From: CAYQOX01 sp964419335
GTDB taxonomy: Bacteria; Hinthialibacterota; Hinthialibacteria; Hinthialibacterales; Hinthialibacteraceae
Reading direction: 5' to 3'
Length of the DNA stretch: 64,000 nt
NCBI GenBank assembly: GCA_964419335.1
Contig: CAYQOX010000006.1
Span: forward strand, 65,327 to 129,326
Shown: positions 1 through 9,061 of the stretch, piece by piece
Position numbering within the stretch: the stretch's first letter is position 1
Layout of the letters: the number at the start of each line of letters is the position of its first letter
Position numbers and translations under genes: made by a program
The notes under the pieces: generated by a model
Seen by the model: the letters and a program-made list of their open reading frames with translations, nothing else
What the model was told of the DNA's origin: nothing
Databases searched by the model: none

Positions 1-400
1 TGAATTTGACGATGAAGGGAATTTTGTGCGAATACTTGCGCGCCACCGAGCCAAGAACACCCAAAGTGGAGGCCACCGCGTTACAGCCGCCTTCCAGCGC
101 TAATTTAACGATATTTTCGGGATCGAAATATTCGGGATTAGGTGCGAAGGAGGCACCCGCGGTGTGCTCGATACCCTGATCCACAGGTAGTACAGAAAGA
201 TACCCGGTATTTCCCAGACGACCGTTACTGAAGATCCATTGAAGGTTGCCAATGACGCGGTTGTTGCGATCGCTCTGGAGATAAATTCGGTCGACGAAGT
301 CAGGTCCCGGGAGATGAAGATTTTCTTTGGGAACGGTTGTGCATTTGTGGTTGAGAAGCTCTTGTGCTTTGGGGCCAAGAACTTCGTTAATGTTAATCAT
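1..400 (-). CDS. fbaB: Class I fructose-bisphosphate aldolase (FbaB/DhnA type), 3' end cut by window edge
   Basis: Reading from the ATG at 400 down to base 1 gives 133 codons with no stop, so the C-terminal part lies outside the window. The translation contains LPVDQGIEHTAGASF followed by NPEYFDPENIVKLALEG and CNAVASTLGVLGS. This is the hallmark N-terminal half of the archaeal-type class I (Schiff-base) aldolase that interconverts fructose 1,6-bisphosphate with two triose phosphates in glycolysis and gluconeogenesis. The Schiff-base lysine would lie beyond the edge. The start is supported by a purine-rich AAAGGGG about 9 bases upstream on the minus strand. It is transcribed away from the next gene. 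Family assignment is firm; the physiological direction of the reaction cannot be read from the fragment. Confidence 0.9.
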   Translation of the reverse strand, partial: MININEVLGPKAQELLNHKCTTVPKENLHLPGPDFVDRIYLQSDRNNRVIGNLQWIFSNGRLGNTGYLSVLPVDQGIEHTAGASFAPNPEYFDPENIVKLALEGGCNAVASTLGVLGSVARKYSHKIPFIVKF

Positions 401-774
401 AGTTACGTAACCCCTTTCTTTGTAATGTAATTTACAGGTTAACTGTTTATAGGATTAGTTATTTCTCTTTCTCCCCACGAGTTGAGGTGAAACTTTTCCC
501 AGAAATACTTGGATTTAATGAAAATTGGATGCTAGCTAAATACTATAGTGGAAAAATGAATTGTGTGAACGGGGGCTTTGATGGGCACTGAAGTAGAGGT
601 CTTCCATCTCATGAAAGGGAAGAATTGAAGAGAGAAAACTTCTTCACGGGGGTTATTTATGAAAAAAATAGCGGGTACGTAAATTAAATGGTTACATAGC
701 CTTGCAACTTAGCGGGGAATCCGTTATAAACGTTACATGTAATTATTTTTTGTGATCGAGTGACAATGTGACTT
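401..774. other. Intergenic region between divergent fbaB and a hypothetical gene
   Basis: This 374-base AT-rich stretch separates two divergent genes and should hold both promoters. I see no convincing -35/-10 pair, no RNA gene and no repeat. A short ttacatgtaa palindrome near 733 is the only symmetric element. Confidence 0.5.
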
Positions 775-2031
775 ATGGATCAGAATACTTGCGCAGAAAT
801 CATCGGACGGCATGGAAAGGATTTGTACTCTTTTTACAATGAGCCTGTCTATGTGAGTGAAGAAGAGTACAAACTGCTTATGCAAGACATGATTCGTGAG
901 GCCAAACGGCTAGCGGGATTATTGTCTGTGTACATGGATGAGATTACTTTTGGCCATGCGATCTCTCAAATCAAATTTATTGTGGTGTATGACTCGGAGA
1001 CGTGTGACGAGCATAATTTGAAGTTCGATCAAGTGCTAAAGACGATTGGTACCCGGAATTTAGTGGATGAGGATGTGGTTTCTGTTGATCAGAAATTGCT
1101 GGAACATCTACCCAAATTTGATTGCCTTTTACAGCCTCAGTGGGTCATGGGCAAGAAACTAAACATTCAATATCCTTCCACCGCCGAGATTCGGTTTTTC
1201 AATATATCGCGTGTTTTGGATTTGTTATGTAGTAGTTTTTTGCGAGATTTTTTTCTTTGGGAAACGGAGCGCTCGATCAATACCCGCGAAGCGTTGTGGA
1301 AATTGAAGCGTTTGCGGCGGTTAATTGATGTAGCCAAAGTGATTCTTCGCAAAGAAAATGCTCCCCGATGGGATACTTACATGGAAACCGTTTATACCAT
1401 GTGTGATCATTGGTTTGATATGGGGATCGAGCGCTATCGTATGTTGATGTGGACCATCCGCGAAGGATTGTGCATTCTATTTAATTTGATTTCAGAACTG
1501 CGCCAATATTTCGATCGCGCCCGGGTGGTGAATTTGAAAATTGATCCCAATATAAATCAACCTCATTCCCTAATTGTGACCGATAAGATTGCCACTTTGT
1601 TTGTCGATGAGTGGGAAGAGGAGAAGGCTCTGGAAAAAATGATATGGTGCCGGGAGAAATTGGGGCAGTTTATTAGTGTTTTACCGGCTTCGTTTTCTTT
1701 GCAATTGTATGAATATACCAAAGGCCATAATTCCTTCAGCCGTTATATGAAGTCATGTTTTGTTACGGAAGGCATTGGGGGGAATATGGAGCGCTCCTAT
1801 ATTTCTCTGGAGCGTGCGAAAATCTTGAATCATTATCTTAATTTCAAGATTAAGTTAGGTTTATCCCTCGATGATGATGCTATTTTTCATTGCAACCTGC
1901 GCGATGGTTCTACGCTAGCGAAAGCAGCTAATATGATGAATGTACAGAAGAATAAAGTACGGCTCAAACGGGTGCAGCGTATTATCGGGGGAGAAGAAGA
2001 GCCGGTCGGAGATTTGCTCTTGGAAGGTTAA
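775..2031 (+). CDS. Hypothetical protein of 418 residues, family not recognised
   Basis: A long open frame with normal codon use but no family I recognise. It has no signal peptide and no membrane segment, so it is probably cytoplasmic. The middle (about residues 130-300) is rich in aromatic and basic residues and looks helical. The C-terminal 30 residues (LAKAANMMNVQKNKVRLKRVQ) resemble a basic helix-turn-helix-like segment, which could suggest nucleic-acid contact, but this is only an impression. The ribosome-binding site is weak: a GAG lies about 16 bases upstream of the ATG. It is monocistronic as far as I can see, with about 180 bases to the next gene. Confidence 0.7.
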   Translation: MDQNTCAEIIGRHGKDLYSFYNEPVYVSEEEYKLLMQDMIREAKRLAGLLSVYMDEITFGHAISQIKFIVVYDSETCDEHNLKFDQVLKTIGTRNLVDEDVVSVDQKLLEHLPKFDCLLQPQWVMGKKLNIQYPSTAEIRFFNISRVLDLLCSSFLRDFFLWETERSINTREALWKLKRLRRLIDVAKVILRKENAPRWDTYMETVYTMCDHWFDMGIERYRMLMWTIREGLCILFNLISELRQYFDRARVVNLKIDPNINQPHSLIVTDKIATLFVDEWEEEKALEKMIWCREKLGQFISVLPASFSLQLYEYTKGHNSFSRYMKSCFVTEGIGGNMERSYISLERAKILNHYLNFKIKLGLSLDDDAIFHCNLRDGSTLAKAANMMNVQKNKVRLKRVQRIIGGEEEPVGDLLLEG

Positions 2032-2212
2032 TGTGAATGGGAATGGTGGTCATAAGAAATTGATTTGTCTTAATTAATAATGGCCATGTTGGCTTATCTA
2101 TTCCGAGTAACTTTTTTACTGTGATAAAACAACCTAGGTCAGACTATTTCGCTCTATCTTAAAGCAAAACGATATTTTTTCCCCAAATCGACAATTTAGA
2201 TTAACTCAAACC

Positions 2213-3052
2213 ATGGGCATTCCGATCCTAAAAAAATTTATTGATGCTTATTATCTTAGAGGAAATCTGCGATCTTGTCTTGATCGAGTAAAAAATCACC
2301 GCACCATTTACCATTGCTGCATTCAGAAAAGTGCAAGTCAATGGTTTTTTTATTTTTGGAATGATGTGGTTATTCGTAACTCTTTAAATCTTCGGTATTT
2401 TAATCCAAACGAAGATTTTTGTTTGCGCACTCCGGAAATCCTTCGAAAATTACAATGGCTTCCAAAATACCGCATTGTAAGCCCCCTTTTTGTTCGTTAT
2501 CCAGATTTTGAACGAATGAAGAAGCCGCAAGAGTATAAAACCTTTTTTGTAGCACGTGATCCACGGGATGTCATTGTTTCCTCTTATTTTTCAATGCGTT
2601 ATTCTCATCCATCCAATCCCCATGTGGAAAAGATGCGTGATGATTTAATGGGGATGTCCAAAGAGGAGGGAATCGAGTATTTTATTCATCATTCCCAGCT
2701 AGGGTATTTTGTGCTTTTGGATGAATGGATTCGGGCTTATGAATCGAATCATTTTGCTTGGTTTCGGTATGAGGATTTATTTGGAAATGACCAATTGGAG
2801 CATTTTAAACGATTAATGGATTATTTAGAGGGAGAGATTTCTAAAGAAGCCCTTCAGGAGGTTTTAAATAGAAATTCATTTGGGAAGATATCTGGACGTG
2901 ATCGGGGAGAAGAAAACATTCATGACCATTACCGGAAAGGGAAGTCGAAGGATTGGATCGAACATTTTACAAAAAAACACAAGCGATTGTTTAAAGAATT
3001 TACGGGTGATCTCCTGATACGACTTGGTTATGAGAAGGATAATAGTTGGTGA
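2213..3052 (+). CDS. Sulfotransferase domain protein (PAPS-dependent type)
   Basis: A 279-residue cytosolic-type sulfotransferase that would move a sulfuryl group from PAPS to an acceptor, perhaps a glycan or lipid. Three elements of the family are visible in order: a 5'-phosphosulfate-binding loop variant near residue 38 (CIQKSASQWF), the 3'-phosphate-binding segment VARDPRDVIVSSYF near residue 117, and the C-terminal RKGKSKDWIEHFT, which matches the RKGxxGDWKxxFT cofactor motif. There is no signal peptide. No Shine-Dalgarno is apparent before the ATG. It stands alone between a hypothetical gene and convergent dxr; the acceptor is unknown. The window also encodes glycan-building enzymes, so a surface polysaccharide is a reasonable but unproven target. 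Confidence 0.85.
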   Translation: MGIPILKKFIDAYYLRGNLRSCLDRVKNHRTIYHCCIQKSASQWFFYFWNDVVIRNSLNLRYFNPNEDFCLRTPEILRKLQWLPKYRIVSPLFVRYPDFERMKKPQEYKTFFVARDPRDVIVSSYFSMRYSHPSNPHVEKMRDDLMGMSKEEGIEYFIHHSQLGYFVLLDEWIRAYESNHFAWFRYEDLFGNDQLEHFKRLMDYLEGEISKEALQEVLNRNSFGKISGRDRGEENIHDHYRKGKSKDWIEHFTKKHKRLFKEFTGDLLIRLGYEKDNSW

Positions 3053-3062
3053 GGGGCACAGA

Positions 3063-3078
3063 AAAAAAACGTTTTTTT
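3063..3078. terminator. A/T palindrome between convergent genes, possible bidirectional terminator
   Basis: Seven A, CG, seven T form a perfect palindrome exactly between the ends of the sulfotransferase gene and dxr. It gives U-tracts on both strands but lacks a GC-rich stem, so termination is only a guess. Confidence 0.3.
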
Positions 3079-4239
3079 CTATGTTTGAGTTTCCTTTATT
3101 AATTCTTGTGTGATTTTGCGGGCTTCGCAATCGGTGTTGTAGATGTCTTCCAGGGTATAATTCTTAACAACATTGTGTTTTTTCATACTGATTTCGAGCA
3201 AACGAGGGATGGAGCCAAAATTAATGTTCTCTTGTAAGTAGGCTTCCACGATTTCTTCGTTAGCGACAGACATATAGGCGGGCATCGTACCCCCGGTTTC
3301 GGCGGCTTCATAGGCTAAGCGCAGGCAGGGAAAACTTTCTAAATCCGGCTTAAAGAAGGTAAAAGTGGAGACGTCGAGAAGATCGAGTTTTCGGCCGGAA
3401 CGTTTAATGCGGTTGGGATAAGACAAGGCATATTGAATAGGGGTGCGCATATCAGCATCCCCGAGTTGGGCAAGGACCGAACCATCGATGTATTCCACCA
3501 TCGAATGGATAATCGACTGGGGATGAACGATGACCTGAATTCGGTCGAGAGCCATATCGAAGAGATGATGGGCTTCGATGACTTCAAGGCCTTTATTGAA
3601 CAAAGTCGCAGAATCGATGGTGATTTTGGCGCCCATGTTCCAGGTGGGGTGATTGAGGGCTTCTTTCACAGATACATTTTCAAAATCTTCTGGTTTTTGG
3701 CCGCGGAAAGGACCTCCCGAAGCGGTCAGAATGATCCGGGAAATCTCTTCATGGTTCCCGCATTGAATGCATTGCAAAATCGCGCTGTGTTCGCTGTCGA
3801 TGGGAATAATGGGAACGTGAAATTGATGGGCGGTTTTCATCAGGAGATCGCCTGCCATAGCGAGGACTTCTTTGTTGGCGAGAGCGATTTGTTTCCCTGC
3901 TTCAACTGCGGCGAAGGTCGGCATGAAGCCGGCGGCTCCCACCGTCGCGATTACAGCCACATCGGCTTCAGGGACTTGGACTAGATCGATCATCGCCTCA
4001 GAGCCGCTTAAAAATTGGGTTGAGGCGGGCAATTGGGAGGTATCAACCTGTTGCGCGATATCTTCCTGAATCACCGCGGCATATTTAGGTTGGAATTCTT
4101 GAACTTGCTGCATCCATAAATCCACATTGCGATGCGTGGCTAAGGCGATAATTTCGAATTGCTCTGGATGGTGCCGGACCACGTCCAGACATTGACAACC
4201 AATGGATCCCGTTGAACCTAATAAAATCATTCTTTTCAT
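3079..4239 (-). CDS. dxr: 1-deoxy-D-xylulose 5-phosphate reductoisomerase
   Basis: Full-length (386 residues) DXR, which turns DOXP into MEP with NADPH, the first committed step of the non-mevalonate isoprenoid pathway. The N-terminal Rossmann motif GSTGSIG is at residues 8-14. ANKEVLAMAG, the metal-binding PIDSEHSAI, SGGPFRG and HPTWNMGAKITIDSATLFNK follow in the expected order, so all catalytic segments are present. The length is normal for the family. It is not in an obvious isoprenoid operon: the gene upstream is divergent gyrB and the downstream neighbour converges on it. No other MEP-pathway gene is in the window. Confidence 0.97.
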   Translation of the reverse strand: MKRMILLGSTGSIGCQCLDVVRHHPEQFEIIALATHRNVDLWMQQVQEFQPKYAAVIQEDIAQQVDTSQLPASTQFLSGSEAMIDLVQVPEADVAVIATVGAAGFMPTFAAVEAGKQIALANKEVLAMAGDLLMKTAHQFHVPIIPIDSEHSAILQCIQCGNHEEISRIILTASGGPFRGQKPEDFENVSVKEALNHPTWNMGAKITIDSATLFNKGLEVIEAHHLFDMALDRIQVIVHPQSIIHSMVEYIDGSVLAQLGDADMRTPIQYALSYPNRIKRSGRKLDLLDVSTFTFFKPDLESFPCLRLAYEAAETGGTMPAYMSVANEEIVEAYLQENINFGSIPRLLEISMKKHNVVKNYTLEDIYNTDCEARKITQELIKETQT

Positions 4240-4420
4240 ATTTAGTTAACCAATTTTTTTATTATTGATAAGAAGAAAGCGTTCATTTTACCAAAATCAT
4301 GAGAATGGGTTATCATACTCGGAAAACATCTTCCAATTCAACCGGCATAAAAGTGCGCAACTCGCGCGATTTCAAGGGTATGCGCGCATTTGGGATGAAT
4401 GCCTCTATCTTATTGAAATC

Positions 4421-4449
4421 TTGACAGTTATAACTACTCCCGCTAAAAT
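4421..4449 (+). promoter_or_regulatory. Sigma-70 promoter of gyrB
   Basis: TTGACA at 4421-4426 and TAAAAT at 4444-4449 are separated by exactly 17 bases, a near-consensus housekeeping promoter about 120 bases upstream of the gyrB start. A perfect TATAAT at 4453-4458 also occurs but is 26 bases from the -35 and less likely to be used with it. The rest of the 332-base gap between dxr and gyrB shows no gene. Confidence 0.75.
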
Positions 4450-4571
4450 TTATATAATATTTGTGAAATGCGCTTTTCCTTTTTGTATTTCACAAGAAAT
4501 CACATTTCATGATCTCCTGCATAAATTCTCTGTTTACAATGGGATAATATACAGGGATCGAGGGAATTCCT

Positions 4572-7088
4572 ATGGTAAACACGGCTCAACACACCTCTTA
4601 TGATGAAAGTAATATTGTCGTTTTAGAAGGCCTGGATGCGGTGCGGAAACGTCCCGCGATGTATATCGGAAGCACCGGACCCACAGGGTTACACCACTTG
4701 GTCTATGAAGTGGTTGATAATTCGATCGATGAGGCGTCAGCCGGGTATGGCGGTCAGATTGATGTCATTATTCACTCGGATAACAGCGTAACGGTGCAAG
4801 ATCAAGGACGTGGTATTCCTGTCGGTAAACACAAACATCATCAAGACAAATCCGCCTTGGAAGTGGTCTTAACGGTGCTCCACGCGGGGGGGAAATTCGA
4901 TAACAAGTCTTATAAAACCTCGGGTGGGCTGCACGGAGTGGGTATTTCCGTAGTGAATGCGCTTTCAGAATGGTTGGAAGTTGAAGTTAAGCGTGATGGC
5001 AAGGTTTACTATCAAAAATATAAGCATGGCTATCCTGAAGGCCCTGTCGAGATTATAAAGAATACGAAAAAAAGCGGTACGAAGATTCTCTTCAAGCCAG
5101 ATACGAAGGTTTTTGAAAGCACGGTATTCTCTTTTGAGACCTTGGCAAATCGATTGCGGGAACTCGCCTTTTTAAACGCCGGGGTGACTATCAACCTGAT
5201 TGATGAGCGGGAAGAGAATAAGCAGGCCACTTTTCATTTTAAAGGTGGAATCGTCGAGTTTGTGAAGTATTTAAATCTAAATAAAAATACGATCCACAGC
5301 CGGCCGATTTATTTTCAACGGGAGCGCAAGATTGAATTAGAAAATGGCGAAGAAGAGATGGTTTTGGTCGAGATCGCCATGCAGTATAACGATGGCTATC
5401 AAGAGAATGTGTTCTCTTTCGCGAATAATATTAATACGCGTGAAGGTGGGACCCACATGGCGGGATTTCGCTCGGCCTTGACACGCACCGTGAATGATTA
5501 CATACGGAAAAATGATCTCTTGAAAAAGAGCGATATCACGATCTCCGGTGATGATATGCGTGAAGGTTTGGCCTGCGTGATCTCGGTGCGAATTTCAAAT
5601 CCTCAATTTGAAGGGCAAACAAAGACCAAATTGGGAAATAGCGAGGTCAAGGGTCTGGTTGAATCGATCGTCAATGAAGGATTGGCGGAGTATTTAGAAG
5701 AAAACCCGACTGAAGCGAAAAAAATCACTCAAAAGGTAGTTAGTGCAGCTCAAGCCCGTGAGGCGGCGCGGAAAGCGCGAACCTTAGCACGACGAAAAAA
5801 CGTAATGGATGGCAGCGGTCTGCCGGGAAAATTGGCGGATTGTTCGGAACGCGATCCAGAAATATGTGAGATTTTCGTCGTCGAAGGGGATTCTGCCGGT
5901 GGCTCAGCCAAACAGGGGCGAGACCGCCGCTTTCAAGCGATCCTGCCGCTTAAGGGAAAGATTATTAATGTAGAAAAAGCCCGACTGGATAAAGTGCTTT
6001 CTAACGATGAAATTCAGACGATGATTACTGCTCTCGGGACTGGTGTCGGGGAAGAAGATTTTAATTTATCCAAGACTCGGTATCATAAGTTGATCATCAT
6101 GACAGACGCGGACGTAGATGGTGCCCACATACGTACCTTGTTATTAACCTTCTTTTTCCGACAAATGCCAGAATTGATTGATGCGGGGTATGTCTATATC
6201 GCTCAGCCGCCCTTGTTCAGGGTTAAGCGTGGAAAAAAAGAATATTATATCGAGTCGGAGCGAGAATTAGATTCGTACTTGCGTGATCTCGGTGTTGAAG
6301 GGGTGGAGTGTTTCCCGGTGAAAGATGGTGAAAACGCCAAACCTTTGACCAAAAATCAACTTAAAGAATTAGTGGATGCGATTATTCAGTTAAATGAGTT
6401 CGATAGTAAGTTAAAGCGGCGTGGCTTAAGCTTGCGTGAATTGCTTTATGAACGCAAGAAAAGTGGAAAAACCCTTCCTTTATATAAGATTTTCAGTGAA
6501 GCAGGAGAGCAATACGCTTATACTGAAAAAGAATATACCGAAATCATCGACAACCTGCAAGAAGTCTCCGACGAAAGTGGGAAAGAGAAAGAAAAGGATG
6601 CGGAGTTTATTTCTAAGTTCCGGTCGATTGAATTTTTTGAGTCACAGGACGTAGAACCTATCGTGCAGAAATTGGAAAAACTTGGTATTGATCTCCATGA
6701 ACGTTGGCCCATGAGAGAAGAGTATCATACTCCGGGGTTGGATGGAGAAAAACAAAAAGAAGAAGAAGAAAAACTACCTGCCTTATATCGGGTTGAACAA
6801 AAAGGCTCGAGTGACATGATCTTTTATCTCCCGCAATTATTCGAGGCAGTGAAACTCGCGGGGCGAAAAGGTGTGGATATTCAGCGGTATAAAGGGTTGG
6901 GCGAAATGAATCCCAATCAATTGTGGGAAACAACCATGAATCCAGAATCACGCACGATTTTACAGGTAAGTATGGAAGACGCAGTAGAAGCGGAAACCTT
7001 GTTTACGGTGTTGATGGGAGATTCGGTGGAACCCCGACGAGACTTTATCCAACGTCATGCGCCTGAAGTCCGCTTTTTGGACATTTAG
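4572..7088 (+). CDS. gyrB: DNA gyrase subunit B
   Basis: An 838-residue GyrB, the ATPase/Toprim subunit of gyrase, which with GyrA introduces negative supercoils. The GHKL ATPase shows DNSIDEA and the lid region HAGGKFDNKSYKTSGGLHGVG. The Toprim domain shows EGDSAGGSA near residue 438 and DADVDGAHI near 512. The end carries QRYKGLGEMNPNQLWETTM near 770. It is about 200 residues longer than short GyrBs such as that of Bacillus: an insert of roughly 170-180 residues, partly acidic and Lys/Glu-rich (about 560-740), interrupts the region after Toprim, as in many Gram-negative GyrBs. QRYKGLGEMNPNQLW favours GyrB over ParE. GAGG precedes the start. Downstream, a secreted protein and nadE follow on the same strand. 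Confidence 0.97.
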   Translation: MVNTAQHTSYDESNIVVLEGLDAVRKRPAMYIGSTGPTGLHHLVYEVVDNSIDEASAGYGGQIDVIIHSDNSVTVQDQGRGIPVGKHKHHQDKSALEVVLTVLHAGGKFDNKSYKTSGGLHGVGISVVNALSEWLEVEVKRDGKVYYQKYKHGYPEGPVEIIKNTKKSGTKILFKPDTKVFESTVFSFETLANRLRELAFLNAGVTINLIDEREENKQATFHFKGGIVEFVKYLNLNKNTIHSRPIYFQRERKIELENGEEEMVLVEIAMQYNDGYQENVFSFANNINTREGGTHMAGFRSALTRTVNDYIRKNDLLKKSDITISGDDMREGLACVISVRISNPQFEGQTKTKLGNSEVKGLVESIVNEGLAEYLEENPTEAKKITQKVVSAAQAREAARKARTLARRKNVMDGSGLPGKLADCSERDPEICEIFVVEGDSAGGSAKQGRDRRFQAILPLKGKIINVEKARLDKVLSNDEIQTMITALGTGVGEEDFNLSKTRYHKLIIMTDADVDGAHIRTLLLTFFFRQMPELIDAGYVYIAQPPLFRVKRGKKEYYIESERELDSYLRDLGVEGVECFPVKDGENAKPLTKNQLKELVDAIIQLNEFDSKLKRRGLSLRELLYERKKSGKTLPLYKIFSEAGEQYAYTEKEYTEIIDNLQEVSDESGKEKEKDAEFISKFRSIEFFESQDVEPIVQKLEKLGIDLHERWPMREEYHTPGLDGEKQKEEEEKLPALYRVEQKGSSDMIFYLPQLFEAVKLAGRKGVDIQRYKGLGEMNPNQLWETTMNPESRTILQVSMEDAVEAETLFTVLMGDSVEPRRDFIQRHAPEVRFLDI

Positions 7089-7201
7089 GTGATAAAGCAA
7101 ACGTGCATTGCGTTGGTATTGAGGCCAATTTGCTTAGTAACCATACTAGCCGAGTGAAAACGGATTGTATTGATCGCATCATTCAAAAGTTTTATTCTTG
7201 C

Positions 7202-9004
7202 ATGAAAGTTGGGGTATTGCTTCTTGTTTTGCCGTCTCTGCTTCATGCTGGGACGATTGAAGAGTTATTGCAAACTTATCCCCAGCGGCAGCAGCAATAT
7301 CTCCAATCGCTCATTCAACAAGAAGAGATTTCTTCCCCCATCCGAGGGGCGCTGCGTCTCCTTTTACAAGAAAATGGTGATGAAGCCAACCTCATGGTAA
7401 GAAATTATGAGGGGGCTTCTTCTACCTTAGAAAGAAATCTTTTCTTCCTTCGTCTGCTTTACGCTTTCCCTCCACATTCTGAAATATTTAAATCCAGCAC
7501 GCGAGAAAAGCTCGAGAAAGAAATCACCAATTATGTAAAGCAATATATCGCCCCTATTTTTTCGACAGAAGAAGAGCCGGTTTACGAAAGCCATATCATC
7601 GCACGAAATGTGTTTCTCCTGCTATGGGCAGATTATGTAAACTCGGCTTCGCTGGAGTACCCCTGGCCGGATGAAGGGGATCCAGAATCCCATGAACAAC
7701 GCTATCGGCAAGAGGTGCATGAGTGGTTAGATTTTCGAGGGCGATATGGATTCCAAGACCGAGCTTCGGCGTATTATTCCCTTAATATCACGGCTCTTCT
7801 CTGTTTACGGGATTTCTGTGAAGATGAAAACTTGAAAATTAAAGCGGATAGTGTGATCGATTTGATGGTTGCCGATATTGCCCAAGAATCGCTGAATGGC
7901 CATTGGGGAGGCGCGCGTTGTCGTTCGTTCGAATCCGCTTCTCTCAAGCCTGGTTTCGATTTTTATTTTCTTCTTTTTGGGGGGCCGGAAAATGAGGTGG
8001 ATGAAAAACTCGATCCCTCTTCTTTGCATTTAGCGCTGAGCGATTATCGGCCTCCTCCCGTTTTGGTCAAGATAGGGCATGAATGGGCGCTTCGTGGGAC
8101 GTATGAAGTAAAGACCCGTTATTGTTTGGATTTAGATAATCCCGAGGGAGGGGTGGGGCGCAAGTATTCTTATGTCACTCCGCATTATATCTTAGGATCA
8201 TTTCAAACGCGTAATGAGATGAGTCCTTGGCAATCGCGGCCGTGGGATCTATTGGTACGTGGGGAGGACGATGAAGGCTACCATATGTTTACTTTTACGG
8301 GGAATCAACTTTTTAGCGGGGGAAGCCCACCGTATGAGGAAGAGTTCTTTCTGTGGAATACGACAAGCTTCCAATATAAAAATGTCTTGTTTTGTAAGTT
8401 TCATCGAAGTGATCGGAAACGAGCAGGCTTTCAATCGCTAACCAGCGGAATCGATCATCGTTACGTAAAATGGCCAACCCGTTTATGGGTCCCAAATGAG
8501 TTGGCACCTTTTGTAGAAGAGAATGGTTGGTGGTTTGCGGAGGTTGGCAAGGTTTATATTGCTTGCCGTCCGCTGACTGGATTGGCTTATTGGTGGCGTT
8601 CAGGGTTGATGCAGGGAGAAGAAAATATTCACGCGGCGATCTTAACTTTTCATGATTTGGATACTGCTTTTTTGTTAGAAGTTGAATTGGCTTCAAATTT
8701 TTCTTCTTTTTCTGAATTTAAAAACGAAATCCATGAGGCTCCTTTGGAAGTGGATGAAAATTGGAGTACCTATGTTTCAAGGCAGGGAGATGTTTACCTG
8801 TTTTCCCTTGATGGAGAGCGATTTTTGGTGAATGGCGAAGATGCCGATCCCTGGTCTGATTCTGACTACCAACTCTATTCCAGTCCCTATACGAAAGCGG
8901 AATATGGCTCAGGATTATTTCGAGCAGAGTGGGATCCATATTCTTTGGAAATTGATTTGAGAGACCCCGATTCACCCAAGCGTGTCATGACACAAGAGGA
9001 ATAA
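7202..9004 (+). CDS. Secreted hypothetical protein, possibly polysaccharide-lyase-like
   Basis: From the ATG at 7202 the protein opens with a clear signal peptide (MKVGVLLLVLPSLLHAG) and has 600 residues. A GTG at 7103 in the same frame has a better ribosome-binding site (AGGTGAT nine bases upstream, overlapping the gyrB stop), so a 33-residue longer product is possible. The N-terminal half is mostly helical, with a segment YYSLNITALLCLRDF and GHWGGARCRS. The C-terminal half, rich in Trp and Tyr (NGWWFAEVGKVYIACRPL), looks like beta structure. A helical domain followed by a beta domain is the plan of several polysaccharide lyases, but I recognise no family signature and the role is a guess. 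Confidence 0.75.
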   Translation: MKVGVLLLVLPSLLHAGTIEELLQTYPQRQQQYLQSLIQQEEISSPIRGALRLLLQENGDEANLMVRNYEGASSTLERNLFFLRLLYAFPPHSEIFKSSTREKLEKEITNYVKQYIAPIFSTEEEPVYESHIIARNVFLLLWADYVNSASLEYPWPDEGDPESHEQRYRQEVHEWLDFRGRYGFQDRASAYYSLNITALLCLRDFCEDENLKIKADSVIDLMVADIAQESLNGHWGGARCRSFESASLKPGFDFYFLLFGGPENEVDEKLDPSSLHLALSDYRPPPVLVKIGHEWALRGTYEVKTRYCLDLDNPEGGVGRKYSYVTPHYILGSFQTRNEMSPWQSRPWDLLVRGEDDEGYHMFTFTGNQLFSGGSPPYEEEFFLWNTTSFQYKNVLFCKFHRSDRKRAGFQSLTSGIDHRYVKWPTRLWVPNELAPFVEENGWWFAEVGKVYIACRPLTGLAYWWRSGLMQGEENIHAAILTFHDLDTAFLLEVELASNFSSFSEFKNEIHEAPLEVDENWSTYVSRQGDVYLFSLDGERFLVNGEDADPWSDSDYQLYSSPYTKAEYGSGLFRAEWDPYSLEIDLRDPDSPKRVMTQEE

Positions 9005-9061
9005 ATAGATACACTGTTTGGTAATGAATGCATACACCCAATTATTGGCGAGAATGAATTT

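Noticed and set aside
3433..3984. 183-codon open frame opposite dxr
   Set aside because: It is the complement shadow of a well-conserved gene; no independent signals.
4265..4603. 112-codon open frame before gyrB
   Set aside because: It contains the gyrB promoter and overlaps the gyrB start in another frame; no family resemblance and no ribosome-binding site.
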